Shown here: positions 1 to 9,651 of the stretch, in pieces
Numbering within the stretch: position 1 is the first letter of the stretch
How the letters are laid out: the number at the start of each line of letters is the position of its first letter
Assembly (NCBI GenBank): GCA_031274595.1
Contig: JAISPX010000173.1
Location: 1-42,534 of the forward strand
Source: Prevotellaceae bacterium
GTDB lineage: Bacteria; Bacteroidota; Bacteroidia; Bacteroidales; UBA932
DNA length: 42,534 nucleotides
Reading direction: 5' to 3'
Position numbers and translations under genes: made by a program
Notes under the pieces: model-generated
Told to the model about the DNA's origin: nothing
The model's database searches: none
The model's input: only the letters and a program-made list of their open reading frames with translations

Positions 1-105
1 GATTTTATCGCTTTTATGGAAAATCCTGATAAAACTTGGAATTTGATATCTTTCCATAGCGATTCTTCGCCACCAAATGCTGTCCAATTAGCATTCAATT
101 TTTAA
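1..105 (+). CDS. C-terminal end of an unrecognised protein (partial)
   Basis: Frame 1 is open from the window edge to TAA at 103-105, giving 34 residues that end in QLAFNF. The 5' part lies outside the window. The terminal aromatic residue after alternating hydrophobics would suit an outer-membrane barrel, but the stretch is too short to assign a family. It converges with the minus-strand serine hydrolase that ends at 404. The supporting evidence is only an open frame running into the window, so the call is tentative. Confidence 0.45.
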   Translation, partial: DFIAFMENPDKTWNLISFHSDSSPPNAVQLAFNF

Positions 106-403
106 TAGGGGGGCTTATTTTTTTAATTATATGTCTGATTTACCTTTGTTTAGGCGTTGCAGACTGGTGATTTGTTTATTTTTATCTTTTAGCGGACAGC
201 AATAATTCAGTTATAAAGTTTGTAAAGTTGAAAATTATTTACCATTAAATCATTAACCATTTCTTAGTAGCGGTTTGGTATTAAAACTTATAAGGTGTTC
301 ATTTGAGATAAAGTGTTTTAATGCTATCTATCATCTCTTTTTTTGTGTAACTATATTTTAAGACGAAACATTGCAGAAAAACACTTATTGTAAAAACCCT
401 AAT
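106..403. other. Intergenic region between convergent genes, with two repeat fragments
   Basis: No gene is seen here. The region lies between the partial plus-strand gene and the 3' end of the serine hydrolase. It contains a fragment at 209-233 that recurs, reverse-complemented, at 16732-16756 with one mismatch. It also contains a fragment at 248-279 that matches 31 of 32 bases of the outer flank of the promoter cassette at 34259-34290. No strong terminator hairpin is evident. Confidence 0.6.
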
Positions 404-1957
404 TTATTGAATGATGCCTGTAAGGATAAGCTGTTCTTTCCGCCAAATATCTCCGGTATTACTAACTGTTATACTTATTTTGTTACCATCAAAATGGCAG
501 ACATAATTTTCCTCTTGGTAATCATTCACATAAAGCAGCCGAAGATTTAATTCATCTTTTTTTATCCAACTACCGTATCCAACTACTGTAAAGGGTGCTA
601 ATCCTACAGGATTCCTTCTTGGGAACAAGAAATAAGGACTAAGTTTATCTGTTTCGCCATACCTCCATGTGTCCAATCCGAAAGGAAATTCATAAGACGT
701 GCCGCCTATGGTAAGTGTCAATTGGCAATTGGCTTCTTTGTCGAATTTAAATGAGATATTTTGCAGTTGCAAATTATTAATATCCATTGAATATGATAAA
801 GTTGTATCCTTCATAATTTCTGTTTTTTCATTGGTATGAAAAGGAGAAGGAATTAACAGAGAACTTAATATGCTTGTCAATTTTTTATTCTGTTCTTTGT
901 TGTCAGGATATTCGTTATCTGTCATAGACGGCAACAAATATTTAAACACTAATTTCAATACCTTTTGAGCATCGCCCATTACATTTTCGGTAATTACTAC
1001 CACAGCATCCTGTTCAGGCATTACTATGATAAATTGTCCGTTAGAGCCATCGGCACGATAGGCATTATGCGTACAGCGCCATATTTGGTATCCATATCCC
1101 TGTACCCATTCATCGTTCGATTTATCTTCATCCGTCAGGTTAGCAGGTTGGTATATTTGTACAGAAGATGCTTCATTTATCCACTCTTTGGAAAGAAGTT
1201 GCTTGCCGTTCCACGTTCCCTGTTGCAAATAAAATTGTCCTAACTTTGCCATATCCTCTGTTTTGATACTCATGCCCCATCCGCCCATATTAATTCCTTG
1301 CGGGTCTATTTCCCATTGGATGTTTTTTATATTCAACGGTTCAAAGAGGCGAGGTTTAAGATAGTCGGAAACAGTCTGTCCTGTAATTTTTTGAATAATA
1401 GCAGAGAGCATGTGTGAAGAATAAGAATTGTAGAGAAAAACGCTGCCCGGAGGATTTATGATTGGAGTCGCAAGAAATGCTTTTACCCAATTTGGTTCGG
1501 ATATAAATATAAAAGGCGCAGGTTCCTGTCCTACGCTCATGGTAAGTAAATGTTTGACAGTAAGCGCTTCCAAATTAGGAGATATTTCCGCAGGCAAATC
1601 ATCGGGAAAGAATGATATTACTTTGTCATTAACGGTTATCAGTTTCTCATCTATGGCAAAACCAATAGCAGTGGAAATAAATGTCTTTGTAACCGAATGC
1701 ATAATATGATTAATATCCGATTTATAAGGATACCACCATCCTTCTGCAATTATCTTACCGTGACGAAGAATCATAAGACTGTGCATATCAATGCTGTCTG
1801 CTTGCGCCTCTTCAATGAAACGGATGATTCCTTCTGTCCGCACTCCTTCTTTTTCAGGCGTACTCCGTTCAAATTCGCCTTTATTGTTTTTTATACATGA
1901 AAATAGACAGGAGCAAATCATTCCCCATGCTATTAATTTAAATATATTTATTTTCAT
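404..1957 (-). CDS. Beta-lactamase-fold serine hydrolase lipoprotein
   Basis: A 517-aa penicillin-binding-like serine hydrolase (class C beta-lactamase/esterase fold). The N-terminus has a lipoprotein signal with lipobox LFSC (Cys21), so it is probably membrane-anchored and periplasm- or surface-facing. The SxxK nucleophile motif is SVTK at residues 88-91. The second motif is Y-N-S at 176-178 followed by the family's LSAIIQKITG helix, as in 6-aminohexanoate-hydrolase/EstB-like enzymes rather than true lactamases. A C-terminal extension of about 150 residues is probably a beta domain. It is the last gene of the xylan locus, 59 bp after the GH8 fusion, so an esterase role on xylan side groups is plausible. 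The substrate cannot be read from sequence; a D-aminopeptidase or general esterase is also possible. Confidence 0.85.
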   Translation of the reverse strand: MKINIFKLIAWGMICSCLFSCIKNNKGEFERSTPEKEGVRTEGIIRFIEEAQADSIDMHSLMILRHGKIIAEGWWYPYKSDINHIMHSVTKTFISTAIGFAIDEKLITVNDKVISFFPDDLPAEISPNLEALTVKHLLTMSVGQEPAPFIFISEPNWVKAFLATPIINPPGSVFLYNSYSSHMLSAIIQKITGQTVSDYLKPRLFEPLNIKNIQWEIDPQGINMGGWGMSIKTEDMAKLGQFYLQQGTWNGKQLLSKEWINEASSVQIYQPANLTDEDKSNDEWVQGYGYQIWRCTHNAYRADGSNGQFIIVMPEQDAVVVITENVMGDAQKVLKLVFKYLLPSMTDNEYPDNKEQNKKLTSILSSLLIPSPFHTNEKTEIMKDTTLSYSMDINNLQLQNISFKFDKEANCQLTLTIGGTSYEFPFGLDTWRYGETDKLSPYFLFPRRNPVGLAPFTVVGYGSWIKKDELNLRLLYVNDYQEENYVCHFDGNKISITVSNTGDIWRKEQLILTGIIQ

Positions 1958-2016
1958 ATCAATTATCGTTAGTTTATATTTTTAATTATTTAATTTATCG
2001 TATTCACGTGCATATT

Positions 2017-4347
2017 TCAATTTTTAACTGTAAATTTGTAAATGCACCGACTCAAATATTTTTCTCCCGGACGAAGAACAGTACTTGGAAAATTTGGTTG
2101 ATTAGGACTATCGGGATAATGTTGAGTTTCCAAACAAAAAGCGCCGCGAGCAGGATAACTGATTCCTGATTTGCCTTTCAGTCGAGAAGCCCCCATTCCT
2201 GTATAGAATTGAATACCGGGTTCGTTGGTGTAAACTTCCATTGCAATACCGCTAATTTCCGATACAGCCTTAGCAGCCAATTTGTTTATATCGCCGCCTG
2301 TATTTAATACCCAATTGTGGTCGTATCCTTTGCTTATTTTTAATTGCTCATAATCATCATCAATATGTGCGCCTATTGATACCGTATTACGTAAATCCAT
2401 AGGCGTTTCGTTTACAGGCTCAATAATACCTGTCGGAATAAAACTCTTATCCAAAGGAGTAAAAGCATCAGCATTAATCTGAATCAAATGTTCCAATATA
2501 TTGGATTCGGGAATACCTGAGAGATTGAAATAACTATGGTTAGTTAAATTTATTACAGTAGTTTTGTCTGTAGTCGCTTCATATTGTATATCAATAGCAT
2601 TATCGTTAGTCAACGTATAAATTACTTTGATATGCAGATTGCCGGGAAAACCTGATTCTCCATCCGATGAAAGATATGATAATTCCAAAGTTTGCTCGTT
2701 TGTTTGAACTGCATTCCATATACATATATGGTATCCCATCATTCCTCCATGCAAACAATGTTGCCCTGCTATTACGGGAAGTTTATATTCTATTCCATCT
2801 AATGTGAAACTTGCGTTTGAAATACGGTTAGCATACCTGCCTATTAATGCTCCAAAGAAACTAAATGATTTAAAATAATCATCAATTTTGTCAAATCCTA
2901 AGACAACATCTGTAAGTTTTCCGTTTTTATCAGGTACCATTAAAGAAACCAGCCGCCCTCCGTAATTTGTGATACAAGCTTCAACACCGTTTTTATTTTT
3001 TAATACATATAATGAAATCGGCTTGCCGTACGCGTCTGCATCAAAGTTAGACGGATTCAATCCCGACAATGTAATTTTTTCTTTAGGGTAAATAATCCTG
3101 TAATTCCCGCTTAAATGCATAAAAGAAAAAAGTTGAAGTAATCCATCATAATATGCATCAAAATAACCGTCAGAATAAGGTTTGTTTTCTGCATTCCAAA
3201 ACCTGTCGATAAATTCCGAACTTTTTGGATGCGAACAAACCAAAGAAACAGCGGCAGATGTAGCCACAAGTCCCAACGAATGACGCAACGCTTTATATCC
3301 TCCTGCTCTAAGCGTGTCTTTGACAGATGTTCCATCTATATTATATTGATCAACAAAAGAATCAATTCCTTGTGAATACAGGAAATCCTGAATTTTATAT
3401 CCATATAATTGTTGCCAGTCTTTATCTTTGCATGACCAAGAATAGTCAAGTGCAATATTCATAGGAACTCTCCATGAATCAAAACGAAATTCCTTACCGA
3501 TAATGCGTCCGTTATCACGAGGCGTTCCGTCATATTCGGTTTGGTCAGGATTCAATCCTGTTTTTGGATGAACAGCCTTATGAAGATAGTCGCGACTTGC
3601 GGCTGCACATTCAAGCCAAAACTCCGAACGTCCATCATTTGCCCATTTTGCCCATACTTCATAAAATGCAGGAATGTGATACGAGGGATCGGTATAAGTA
3701 TTGCCTTTTGTATCGGCAACAAAATTGATGAGTTTGTGTTTCTCATTGATAAAATTGGTAGCTCCTTTGCTGCCATCTTTTGCCATAGCGCAATTCAATA
3801 TATATTGGGCTTCTTTTAAATAATCAATTCCGGTGTCATTTCCCCAACGATTGGCTGCAAATATAAGCGCTGTAATAAAATAAAGTTCACCATCCGATGC
3901 CGGTCCTTGTGCATTTCGAGTTCCATCGGTTTTGCAATTCCATGCAAAATAACCTTCAAAAGCGCCAGCATGATGTTGCATATATTTTTTAGTCCATCGC
4001 CATAAGCGGTCAAAAATATTTTTTTTGTCAAATTGTACGGCAATCATCATTCCATACGACATACCTTCTGTGCGTACATCTCGATTTTTAATATCAGAGA
4101 TATAAGCGAGAGAATCTCCCTGTTCAAAATAAACCTTATTCTGACCTTCAAAAAGATTATAAAATATCTGCTTCAATTTTGCATCAATCTCTTCTTGCGG
4201 ATAACCTGCTTCGGCAAATAAATTACGGTACTGCTTTGTTTCAAAAGCGCCTTTATTCCAAGGCGTGTATTCTTTTTGCGCTTGACATTCTGGCATTGAA
4301 AAGAACGCAAACAGCAATAAGTTGCATAATAAGTAAAAGGTTTTCAT
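2017..4347 (-). CDS. GH8 exo-oligoxylanase fused to aldose 1-epimerase
   Basis: A 776-aa two-domain periplasmic enzyme with a signal peptide (about residues 1-24, ending CQAQ). Residues 26 to about 420 form a glycoside hydrolase family 8 domain. It has the general acid Glu94 in TEGMSYGMM, the helix motif SDGELYFITALIFAANRWG with Asp152, and the probable catalytic base Asp290 in FRFDSWRVPMNIALDYSW. This pattern is closest to reducing-end-xylose-releasing exo-oligoxylanase (Rex). Residues about 445-776 form a galactose-mutarotase (GalM) domain with GRYANRI, NHSYFNLSG (His604) and a C-terminal catalytic Glu740 in LETQHYPDSPNQPNFPS. GH8 enzymes invert the anomeric configuration, so a tethered mutarotase would equilibrate the released sugar. 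It follows the esterase after 197 bp and may have its own promoter there. Confidence 0.92.
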   Translation of the reverse strand: MKTFYLLCNLLLFAFFSMPECQAQKEYTPWNKGAFETKQYRNLFAEAGYPQEEIDAKLKQIFYNLFEGQNKVYFEQGDSLAYISDIKNRDVRTEGMSYGMMIAVQFDKKNIFDRLWRWTKKYMQHHAGAFEGYFAWNCKTDGTRNAQGPASDGELYFITALIFAANRWGNDTGIDYLKEAQYILNCAMAKDGSKGATNFINEKHKLINFVADTKGNTYTDPSYHIPAFYEVWAKWANDGRSEFWLECAAASRDYLHKAVHPKTGLNPDQTEYDGTPRDNGRIIGKEFRFDSWRVPMNIALDYSWSCKDKDWQQLYGYKIQDFLYSQGIDSFVDQYNIDGTSVKDTLRAGGYKALRHSLGLVATSAAVSLVCSHPKSSEFIDRFWNAENKPYSDGYFDAYYDGLLQLFSFMHLSGNYRIIYPKEKITLSGLNPSNFDADAYGKPISLYVLKNKNGVEACITNYGGRLVSLMVPDKNGKLTDVVLGFDKIDDYFKSFSFFGALIGRYANRISNASFTLDGIEYKLPVIAGQHCLHGGMMGYHICIWNAVQTNEQTLELSYLSSDGESGFPGNLHIKVIYTLTNDNAIDIQYEATTDKTTVINLTNHSYFNLSGIPESNILEHLIQINADAFTPLDKSFIPTGIIEPVNETPMDLRNTVSIGAHIDDDYEQLKISKGYDHNWVLNTGGDINKLAAKAVSEISGIAMEVYTNEPGIQFYTGMGASRLKGKSGISYPARGAFCLETQHYPDSPNQPNFPSTVLRPGEKYLSRCIYKFTVKN

Positions 4348-4544
4348 GCTATTATAATTTATGGGTAATAATATTTAAGTTCGCCAAAATATATAATTTA
4401 ACATTATGCATTGTATTGTTTGTTATCATATAGATATATATTTTTGAGCGTTCAAGATAATTTAATCAAGATTATTTTTACAAATTTTCAGTAAAGATAA
4501 ATATTAATTTTTATTTTACGTATACTTTTTTTGTATTAACATAG

Positions 4545-5393
4545 TTAATTATCCAATAAAGTTCTCAACCACTTTTCAAGTTCTTCAGTCCATTGCCGTT
4601 TGTATAAAAATGTATCAAGAAATCCCCATCCGTGACCACCTGTAGGATAGGCATGCAAAGATACCTGAACATGATGTTCCAATAGCGCTAAATAATATTT
4701 TATCGCATTAGCAGCAAGTCCATCATCGGTAGAAAATGTAATAAATGCCGGCGGTGTGTCTTCTGTAACATGCAGTTCATTAGAATATTTTATCTTCAAT
4801 TCCTCAGAGGGCTGATTCCCAAGTAAACTTGAACGATTGCTCTCTAACATGCTAATAGCCGGATATAGCAAAACATGAAAATCAGGTCGGGTGTTTTTAT
4901 CTGTATATTGCGTAGCAAGCAAAGAGGCTAAATGTCCTCCTGCCGATGCACCCATGACGCCTACTTTATTTGGGTTTATTTTCCATTCTGCAGCGTGTTC
5001 ACGAACAATACGTATAGCCTGTTCTATGTCTGATAATGGAACTTCAGGATGTCCGTTTGGCATACGGTATTTCAAGACAATATAAGTTATTCCTTGTGTA
5101 TTAAACCATTGTGCCATATCGTAGCCTTCGTGATTAATCGCCAAACGAAAATATCCTCCTCCCGGGCACATGATAACAGCCAGTCCATTAGGATTATCAG
5201 GACGATATACTTTAATAGTGGGATTTGTAACATTGCCAATCCTGCCATTTTCCAATTGCTGTTCTTCACCTGTTAGTCCGCTACTATTTGGAGCGCCATT
5301 TGCCCACAAATATATAACTTCTATATTTTGTGCAGAAAGCGATGTGCAAAAACTAAACATTAAAAGACTTAATAAAAACTGTAATTGTTTCAT
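4545..5393 (-). CDS. Alpha/beta-hydrolase, acetyl-xylan-esterase-like
   Basis: A 282-aa secreted alpha/beta-hydrolase with a type I signal peptide (about 1-21, SLSAQ). The oxyanion-hole motif appears as CPGGGY (residues 76-81, the usual HGGGx). The nucleophile elbow is GASAG with Ser150, the acid is Asp223 or Asp224 in FSTDDGLA, and the base is His254 in GGHGWGF. The length and motif spacing fit the esterase/lipase group that includes Bacteroidetes acetyl-xylan and feruloyl esterases. Its position between GH67 and GH8 genes suggests deacetylation of xylo-oligosaccharides. It lies 87 bp downstream of the second GH67, probably in the same transcript. The exact ester substrate is inferred from context only. 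Confidence 0.88.
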   Translation of the reverse strand: MKQLQFLLSLLMFSFCTSLSAQNIEVIYLWANGAPNSSGLTGEEQQLENGRIGNVTNPTIKVYRPDNPNGLAVIMCPGGGYFRLAINHEGYDMAQWFNTQGITYIVLKYRMPNGHPEVPLSDIEQAIRIVREHAAEWKINPNKVGVMGASAGGHLASLLATQYTDKNTRPDFHVLLYPAISMLESNRSSLLGNQPSEELKIKYSNELHVTEDTPPAFITFSTDDGLAANAIKYYLALLEHHVQVSLHAYPTGGHGWGFLDTFLYKRQWTEELEKWLRTLLDN

Positions 5394-5480
5394 ATTATTT
5401 TGTATTTATATTAAACGTATGTATTATTATGAATGGGGTAATCGAAATATTTACCCCATCCATAATTACATATATAATTT

Positions 5481-7592
5481 TTAATAATATTTGGTTATGT
5501 ACTTTGGAATCACTTTTCCTCTCTCTTTATCTCTCCATTCTCTTTCTCTATAATACATTTCAACAAGATCTATTTTCTTAAGTGTTTCCAAATCTTGCGT
5601 TGGACGCTCTAAATTATATGGTATCGGTTGTTTTGCAAATGTTTGGAAATACAACACACAAGCATCTCGCCACCATATAGCATCGCTCACTTGTATATAC
5701 AGTTTGTTCTGTACATGAGTAAATCTTTCTTTATCAACGTATTTTTCCATTCTGTCCCATGTTTTTTGGAAATCTCTAATTTCTTGCAATCCTTTATCAT
5801 AACGATAGCAAAGTTCTTCCCAGAGAGTACGTCCGCTTTTCATTTTGTAAGTCCATGGCACATGATGAAACCATAAGATTAATTTTTCGTCACACGTTGT
5901 CATGTTGCCATAAGTTGCCCGTAATGTAGGAGAATATTGCTCAACGGCATTGCTCCCTGTTTCTGTCCTGTCATAACCTAATCCAATTTCATCGGCTTTG
6001 TGATAATATTTTGGCAGCCAGTCGGGACGCGCTTGTGATGGTTCTACCCAAGGCTCAGGTCCATAGTGATGACCAAAAGCAAATAAATGGTTTAATCCAA
6101 GCGGCATCATATAATCTACTTCTGCTTCTCGCGAACGCATCATCATATCAACTACAGGTATAACAAATGCCTCATCGTTGGTAAACGTTTGTCTTACCCA
6201 CTCATCCGCTATGGCTTCGGCTGACAAATTATTATTCCAAGTCAAACGTCCGAAAACATACCAGTTGGCTTGTGCAAAAATATGTCCGCACCAGTTTTTA
6301 TCTCGAATATTTATATTTGATACTCCTGCTACTCCCGTTATCTTATACGGTATAAGAGTACCATCGGTTACTTTGGCAACCGTACTTCCAACTCCTTCGG
6401 TATAAGTATCCGTTTGAAGCCATTCTTCCCACATAGTTCCTAAGTAAGCCAAATGATTTCCATAGCCTAAATATTCTTGCACTATTTCAACTTCACCCAT
6501 AATTGGAGTTTTTTTCATGGCTCCGAAAAGCGGGCTAATAGGCTCGCGTGGTTGAAAATCAATAGGTCCATTCTTTACTTGAATGATGACATTAGGTCTG
6601 AATTTTCCATCATTCGGTTGAAATTCCAAATATGCCTGTTTTGCTCTGTCTGTTTCGTTGGGGTCGTACACAAAAGCGCGCCACATAATGATTCCTCCGT
6701 GTGGAGCCAAAGCATCTGCTATCATATTTGCTCCGTCCAAATGAGTGCGTCCATAATCACGGGGACCGGAAGTTCCTTCAGAATTTGCTTTCATTAGAAA
6801 ACCGCCAAAGTCCGGTACATATTTGTAAATTTCCGCTACTTTATCTTTCCACCATTTCTGAACACTTTTGTCGAAGGGATCGCCCGTTTTTAATTCACCT
6901 GAAACAACAGGAGATGCAAAATCTACGCCCAAATATACCTTTATATTGTATGGACGAAAATAATCTGCAATTATTTTAATTTTTTCAAGCCACCTTGTTG
7001 TAAACATAGTGGGAGGCCCGCTTAAAGCTAATACAGTGGCATTAATACCAACGGAAGCATTGGCACGCGCATATTGTTCATAAAAATCAGGAATTTTTGG
7101 AAATTCTTCTGGTCTCCAAAAAGTGCCGGATATTATATTTCCTGCACTGTCTTCCAATCCAATAGTTCCTCCCCAATGGTTTAGAATACGAACGTCGTAG
7201 GAAGGTTTTTCACTTACATTAAGCGTTTCTGTTACTGCGTTAGTTTCCTGTAGTCTTAACAAATGATATGCTCCATAAAGTAAACCTGCTTCGGCAGAAG
7301 CAGATACTGTAAATCCCTTTGACTTGTCGCCTGTAATAGTAAATCCTTCTTTACCTAAGGCAACTACGTCTTTTGTGTTCACAATATTCAACTGTACGGG
7401 CGAGCCTTTCCATTGTGTTTGTAATTCCTTCAATGCTACAGCAATGGTTTTTCCATCTTTATTGGCTGTAACATTTCCATGTGCATCTGTTTTTGCTCGC
7501 AACCAAAGACGATTTCCATCTTCGGCACGAAGCATACTAATACTTCCCAACAAAAATGTTGCAAGTAAAATTGTTTTTGTAATTTTAATCAT
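5481..7592 (-). CDS. GH67 alpha-glucuronidase (second of tandem pair)
   Basis: A 703-aa GH67 enzyme with a signal peptide ending near residue 23 (MLRAED). GH67 enzymes remove (4-O-methyl)glucuronic acid from the non-reducing end of aldouronic acids released from glucuronoxylan. The N-terminal domain carries LWLRAK and YGAYHLLRLQ. The catalytic acid is Glu272 in KANSEGTSGPRDYGR, and the base pair is Asp345 (GPIDFQPREP) and Glu373 (IVQEYLG). The C-terminal helical domain has QANWYVFGRLTWN and GHHYGPEPW. The loop after NHW (residues 141-156, GGTIGLEDSAG...) does not match the NLDG..ERGYAG loop I expect in characterised members. It has a C-terminal tail of about 20 residues not present in its neighbour. 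The genes are 7 bp apart, so co-transcription is very likely. Confidence 0.93.
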   Translation of the reverse strand: MIKITKTILLATFLLGSISMLRAEDGNRLWLRAKTDAHGNVTANKDGKTIAVALKELQTQWKGSPVQLNIVNTKDVVALGKEGFTITGDKSKGFTVSASAEAGLLYGAYHLLRLQETNAVTETLNVSEKPSYDVRILNHWGGTIGLEDSAGNIISGTFWRPEEFPKIPDFYEQYARANASVGINATVLALSGPPTMFTTRWLEKIKIIADYFRPYNIKVYLGVDFASPVVSGELKTGDPFDKSVQKWWKDKVAEIYKYVPDFGGFLMKANSEGTSGPRDYGRTHLDGANMIADALAPHGGIIMWRAFVYDPNETDRAKQAYLEFQPNDGKFRPNVIIQVKNGPIDFQPREPISPLFGAMKKTPIMGEVEIVQEYLGYGNHLAYLGTMWEEWLQTDTYTEGVGSTVAKVTDGTLIPYKITGVAGVSNINIRDKNWCGHIFAQANWYVFGRLTWNNNLSAEAIADEWVRQTFTNDEAFVIPVVDMMMRSREAEVDYMMPLGLNHLFAFGHHYGPEPWVEPSQARPDWLPKYYHKADEIGLGYDRTETGSNAVEQYSPTLRATYGNMTTCDEKLILWFHHVPWTYKMKSGRTLWEELCYRYDKGLQEIRDFQKTWDRMEKYVDKERFTHVQNKLYIQVSDAIWWRDACVLYFQTFAKQPIPYNLERPTQDLETLKKIDLVEMYYREREWRDKERGKVIPKYITKYY

Positions 7593-7599
7593 TTCTTTA

Positions 7600-9642
7600 T
7601 TAATTAAATGGGTTAATACTTATTTTCATTAAAGTTTCCAAATCGGTTGTCGGTCGTTCAAGATTATACGGGATTGGCATATTTGAGAATGTTTGAAAAT
7701 AGAGTATGCAGGCATCTCTCCACCATACGGCATCGTGAGCCTGTATCTGTAATTTTGCCTGTACATGAGCAAATCTTTCAGAATCTACATATTTTTCCAT
7801 TCTATCCCATGTTTTTTGAAAATCGCGTACTTCTTGTACGCCACGGTCGTAACGATAGCAAAGTTCGTCCCAAAGCGTACGTCCGCTTTTCATTTTATGT
7901 GTCCATGACGCATGATGAAACCACAACAGGAAACGCTCGTCACACGTATTGATATTACCATAAGACTCACGTAAAGGCGGGAAATACTGTTCAACAGCAT
8001 TACTTCCTGTAACTGTACGGTCATATCCTATTCCTGCTGCATCTGCGCGATGGTAATAAGAAGGCTTCCAATCGGGACGCCAACCCGGTTCATGTTCATC
8101 GCACCAAGGTTCCGGTCCGTAATGGTGCCCACAGGCAAAAAGATGATGTAATCCAAGAGGCATCATAAAATCTACTTCTGCTTCGCGTGAACGCATCATC
8201 AAGTCAACCACAGGCAGCACAAACGCTTCATCTGTGGTAAACGTTTGTTTTACCCATTCTGTTGCAATGTCTTGTGCCGATAATTGATTATTCCACGCCA
8301 AGCGACCAAAAACATACCAGTTGGCTTGTGCAAAAACATGACCGCACCAATTGTCTGCATTAGCGACATGATTAGCAACTCCGGATATAGCGGTAAGTTT
8401 ATGCCCAAACAAAGTTCCATCTGTAGTTTTAGCGACAGTGCTACCTTCGCCCCGCGCATAAGTATCGGTATCCAGACATTCTTCAAATGTAGTACCCAGA
8501 TAAGCGATATGATTTGTTGCGCCTAAATATTCCTGCATAATTTCATACTCAATCATCACAGGCGTTTTTTGCACAGCGCCAAACAGCGGACTAATAGGTT
8601 CCCGCGGTTGAAAATCAACAGGCCCATTCTTTACCTGAATGATAACATTTGGTCTGAATTTTCCATCATTCGGTTGAAATTCCAAATAGGCTTGTTTCGC
8701 TCTATCGGTTTCATTAGGGTCATATACAAAAGCCCGCCACATAAGTACTCCTTTGTGAGTAGCCAAAGCATCAGCCATCATATTGGCTCCGTCCAAATGC
8801 GTGCGCCCATAGTCGCGTGGGCCTGATGTGCCTTCGGAATTTGCCTTCATCAGAAAGCCGCCGAAGTCGGGAATATACTTGTAAATTTCAGTTACTTTGT
8901 CATTCCACCACTTTTGTACTTCTTTATCCAAAGGGTCGGCAGTAGTTAATTCTCCCAACAGTTTAGGCGTAGCAAAATTTGGCGCTAAATAAACTTTTAT
9001 ATGGTATGGACGCAAAAAATCCGCAATGGCTTTTACTTTTTCGAGCCACTGTGCAGTGAGCAATTCAGCGGGACCAGGCACAATATTAAGCACCGTTGCA
9101 TTAATACCAATCGAGGCATTGGCACGCGCATATTGCGTATAAAATTCAGGTATTTTATCGGGTAATTCATCAGGTTTCCAAAATGAACCCATTCCCATCA
9201 TACCGCCGCTATAGCCAAAACCATCCCAATGATTCAAAATACGAATAGAATAAGATGGAGATTCCTGTATATTGAGTGTTGCAGGAACAGCATTACATTC
9301 CTGCAAGCGCAATAAATGATAGGCTCCGTAAAGTAAACCCTGTTCGGCAGAAGATTCAACAGTAATACGTTTTGAATTATCTCCTGAAATTATAAAGCCA
9401 TCTTCTCCTAATGCAGCAGTAGTTTTGGTTTGACTAATATTGAGTTGAACAGGCGCTCCTTTCCATTGTGTTTGCAATTCTTTTATGGCTACGTCAATAG
9501 TAGGACTCTGTTTATTTGCAGTAACTTGTGAATTGGCATCAGTTTTTGCACGTAACCAGAGTTTACTTCCATCTTCGGCAAATAGCATACTCATGCTTTC
9601 AAACACGAGTATGCTAATTATTATTATTCGTTTTAACATCAT
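7600..9642 (-). CDS. GH67 alpha-glucuronidase (first of tandem pair)
   Basis: A 680-aa GH67 enzyme, a close paralogue of the next gene. The block from YIPDFGGFLMKANSEG through DFQPREPISPLFGA is almost identical between them. The signal peptide ends near residue 22 (MLFAED). The catalytic acid is Glu270, and the base residues are Asp343 and Glu371. C-terminal motifs are MPLGLHHLFACGHHYGPEPW and LLWFHHASW. The loop after NHW reads DGFGYSGGMMGMGS, different from both its paralogue and the usual family loop, so the pair may differ in the sugar or aglycone they accept. It begins 9 bp after the SusD stop and 7 bp before the second GH67, so the three share one transcript. Confidence 0.93.
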   Translation of the reverse strand: MMLKRIIIISILVFESMSMLFAEDGSKLWLRAKTDANSQVTANKQSPTIDVAIKELQTQWKGAPVQLNISQTKTTAALGEDGFIISGDNSKRITVESSAEQGLLYGAYHLLRLQECNAVPATLNIQESPSYSIRILNHWDGFGYSGGMMGMGSFWKPDELPDKIPEFYTQYARANASIGINATVLNIVPGPAELLTAQWLEKVKAIADFLRPYHIKVYLAPNFATPKLLGELTTADPLDKEVQKWWNDKVTEIYKYIPDFGGFLMKANSEGTSGPRDYGRTHLDGANMMADALATHKGVLMWRAFVYDPNETDRAKQAYLEFQPNDGKFRPNVIIQVKNGPVDFQPREPISPLFGAVQKTPVMIEYEIMQEYLGATNHIAYLGTTFEECLDTDTYARGEGSTVAKTTDGTLFGHKLTAISGVANHVANADNWCGHVFAQANWYVFGRLAWNNQLSAQDIATEWVKQTFTTDEAFVLPVVDLMMRSREAEVDFMMPLGLHHLFACGHHYGPEPWCDEHEPGWRPDWKPSYYHRADAAGIGYDRTVTGSNAVEQYFPPLRESYGNINTCDERFLLWFHHASWTHKMKSGRTLWDELCYRYDRGVQEVRDFQKTWDRMEKYVDSERFAHVQAKLQIQAHDAVWWRDACILYFQTFSNMPIPYNLERPTTDLETLMKISINPFN

Positions 9643-9651
9643 TTCTTAATT

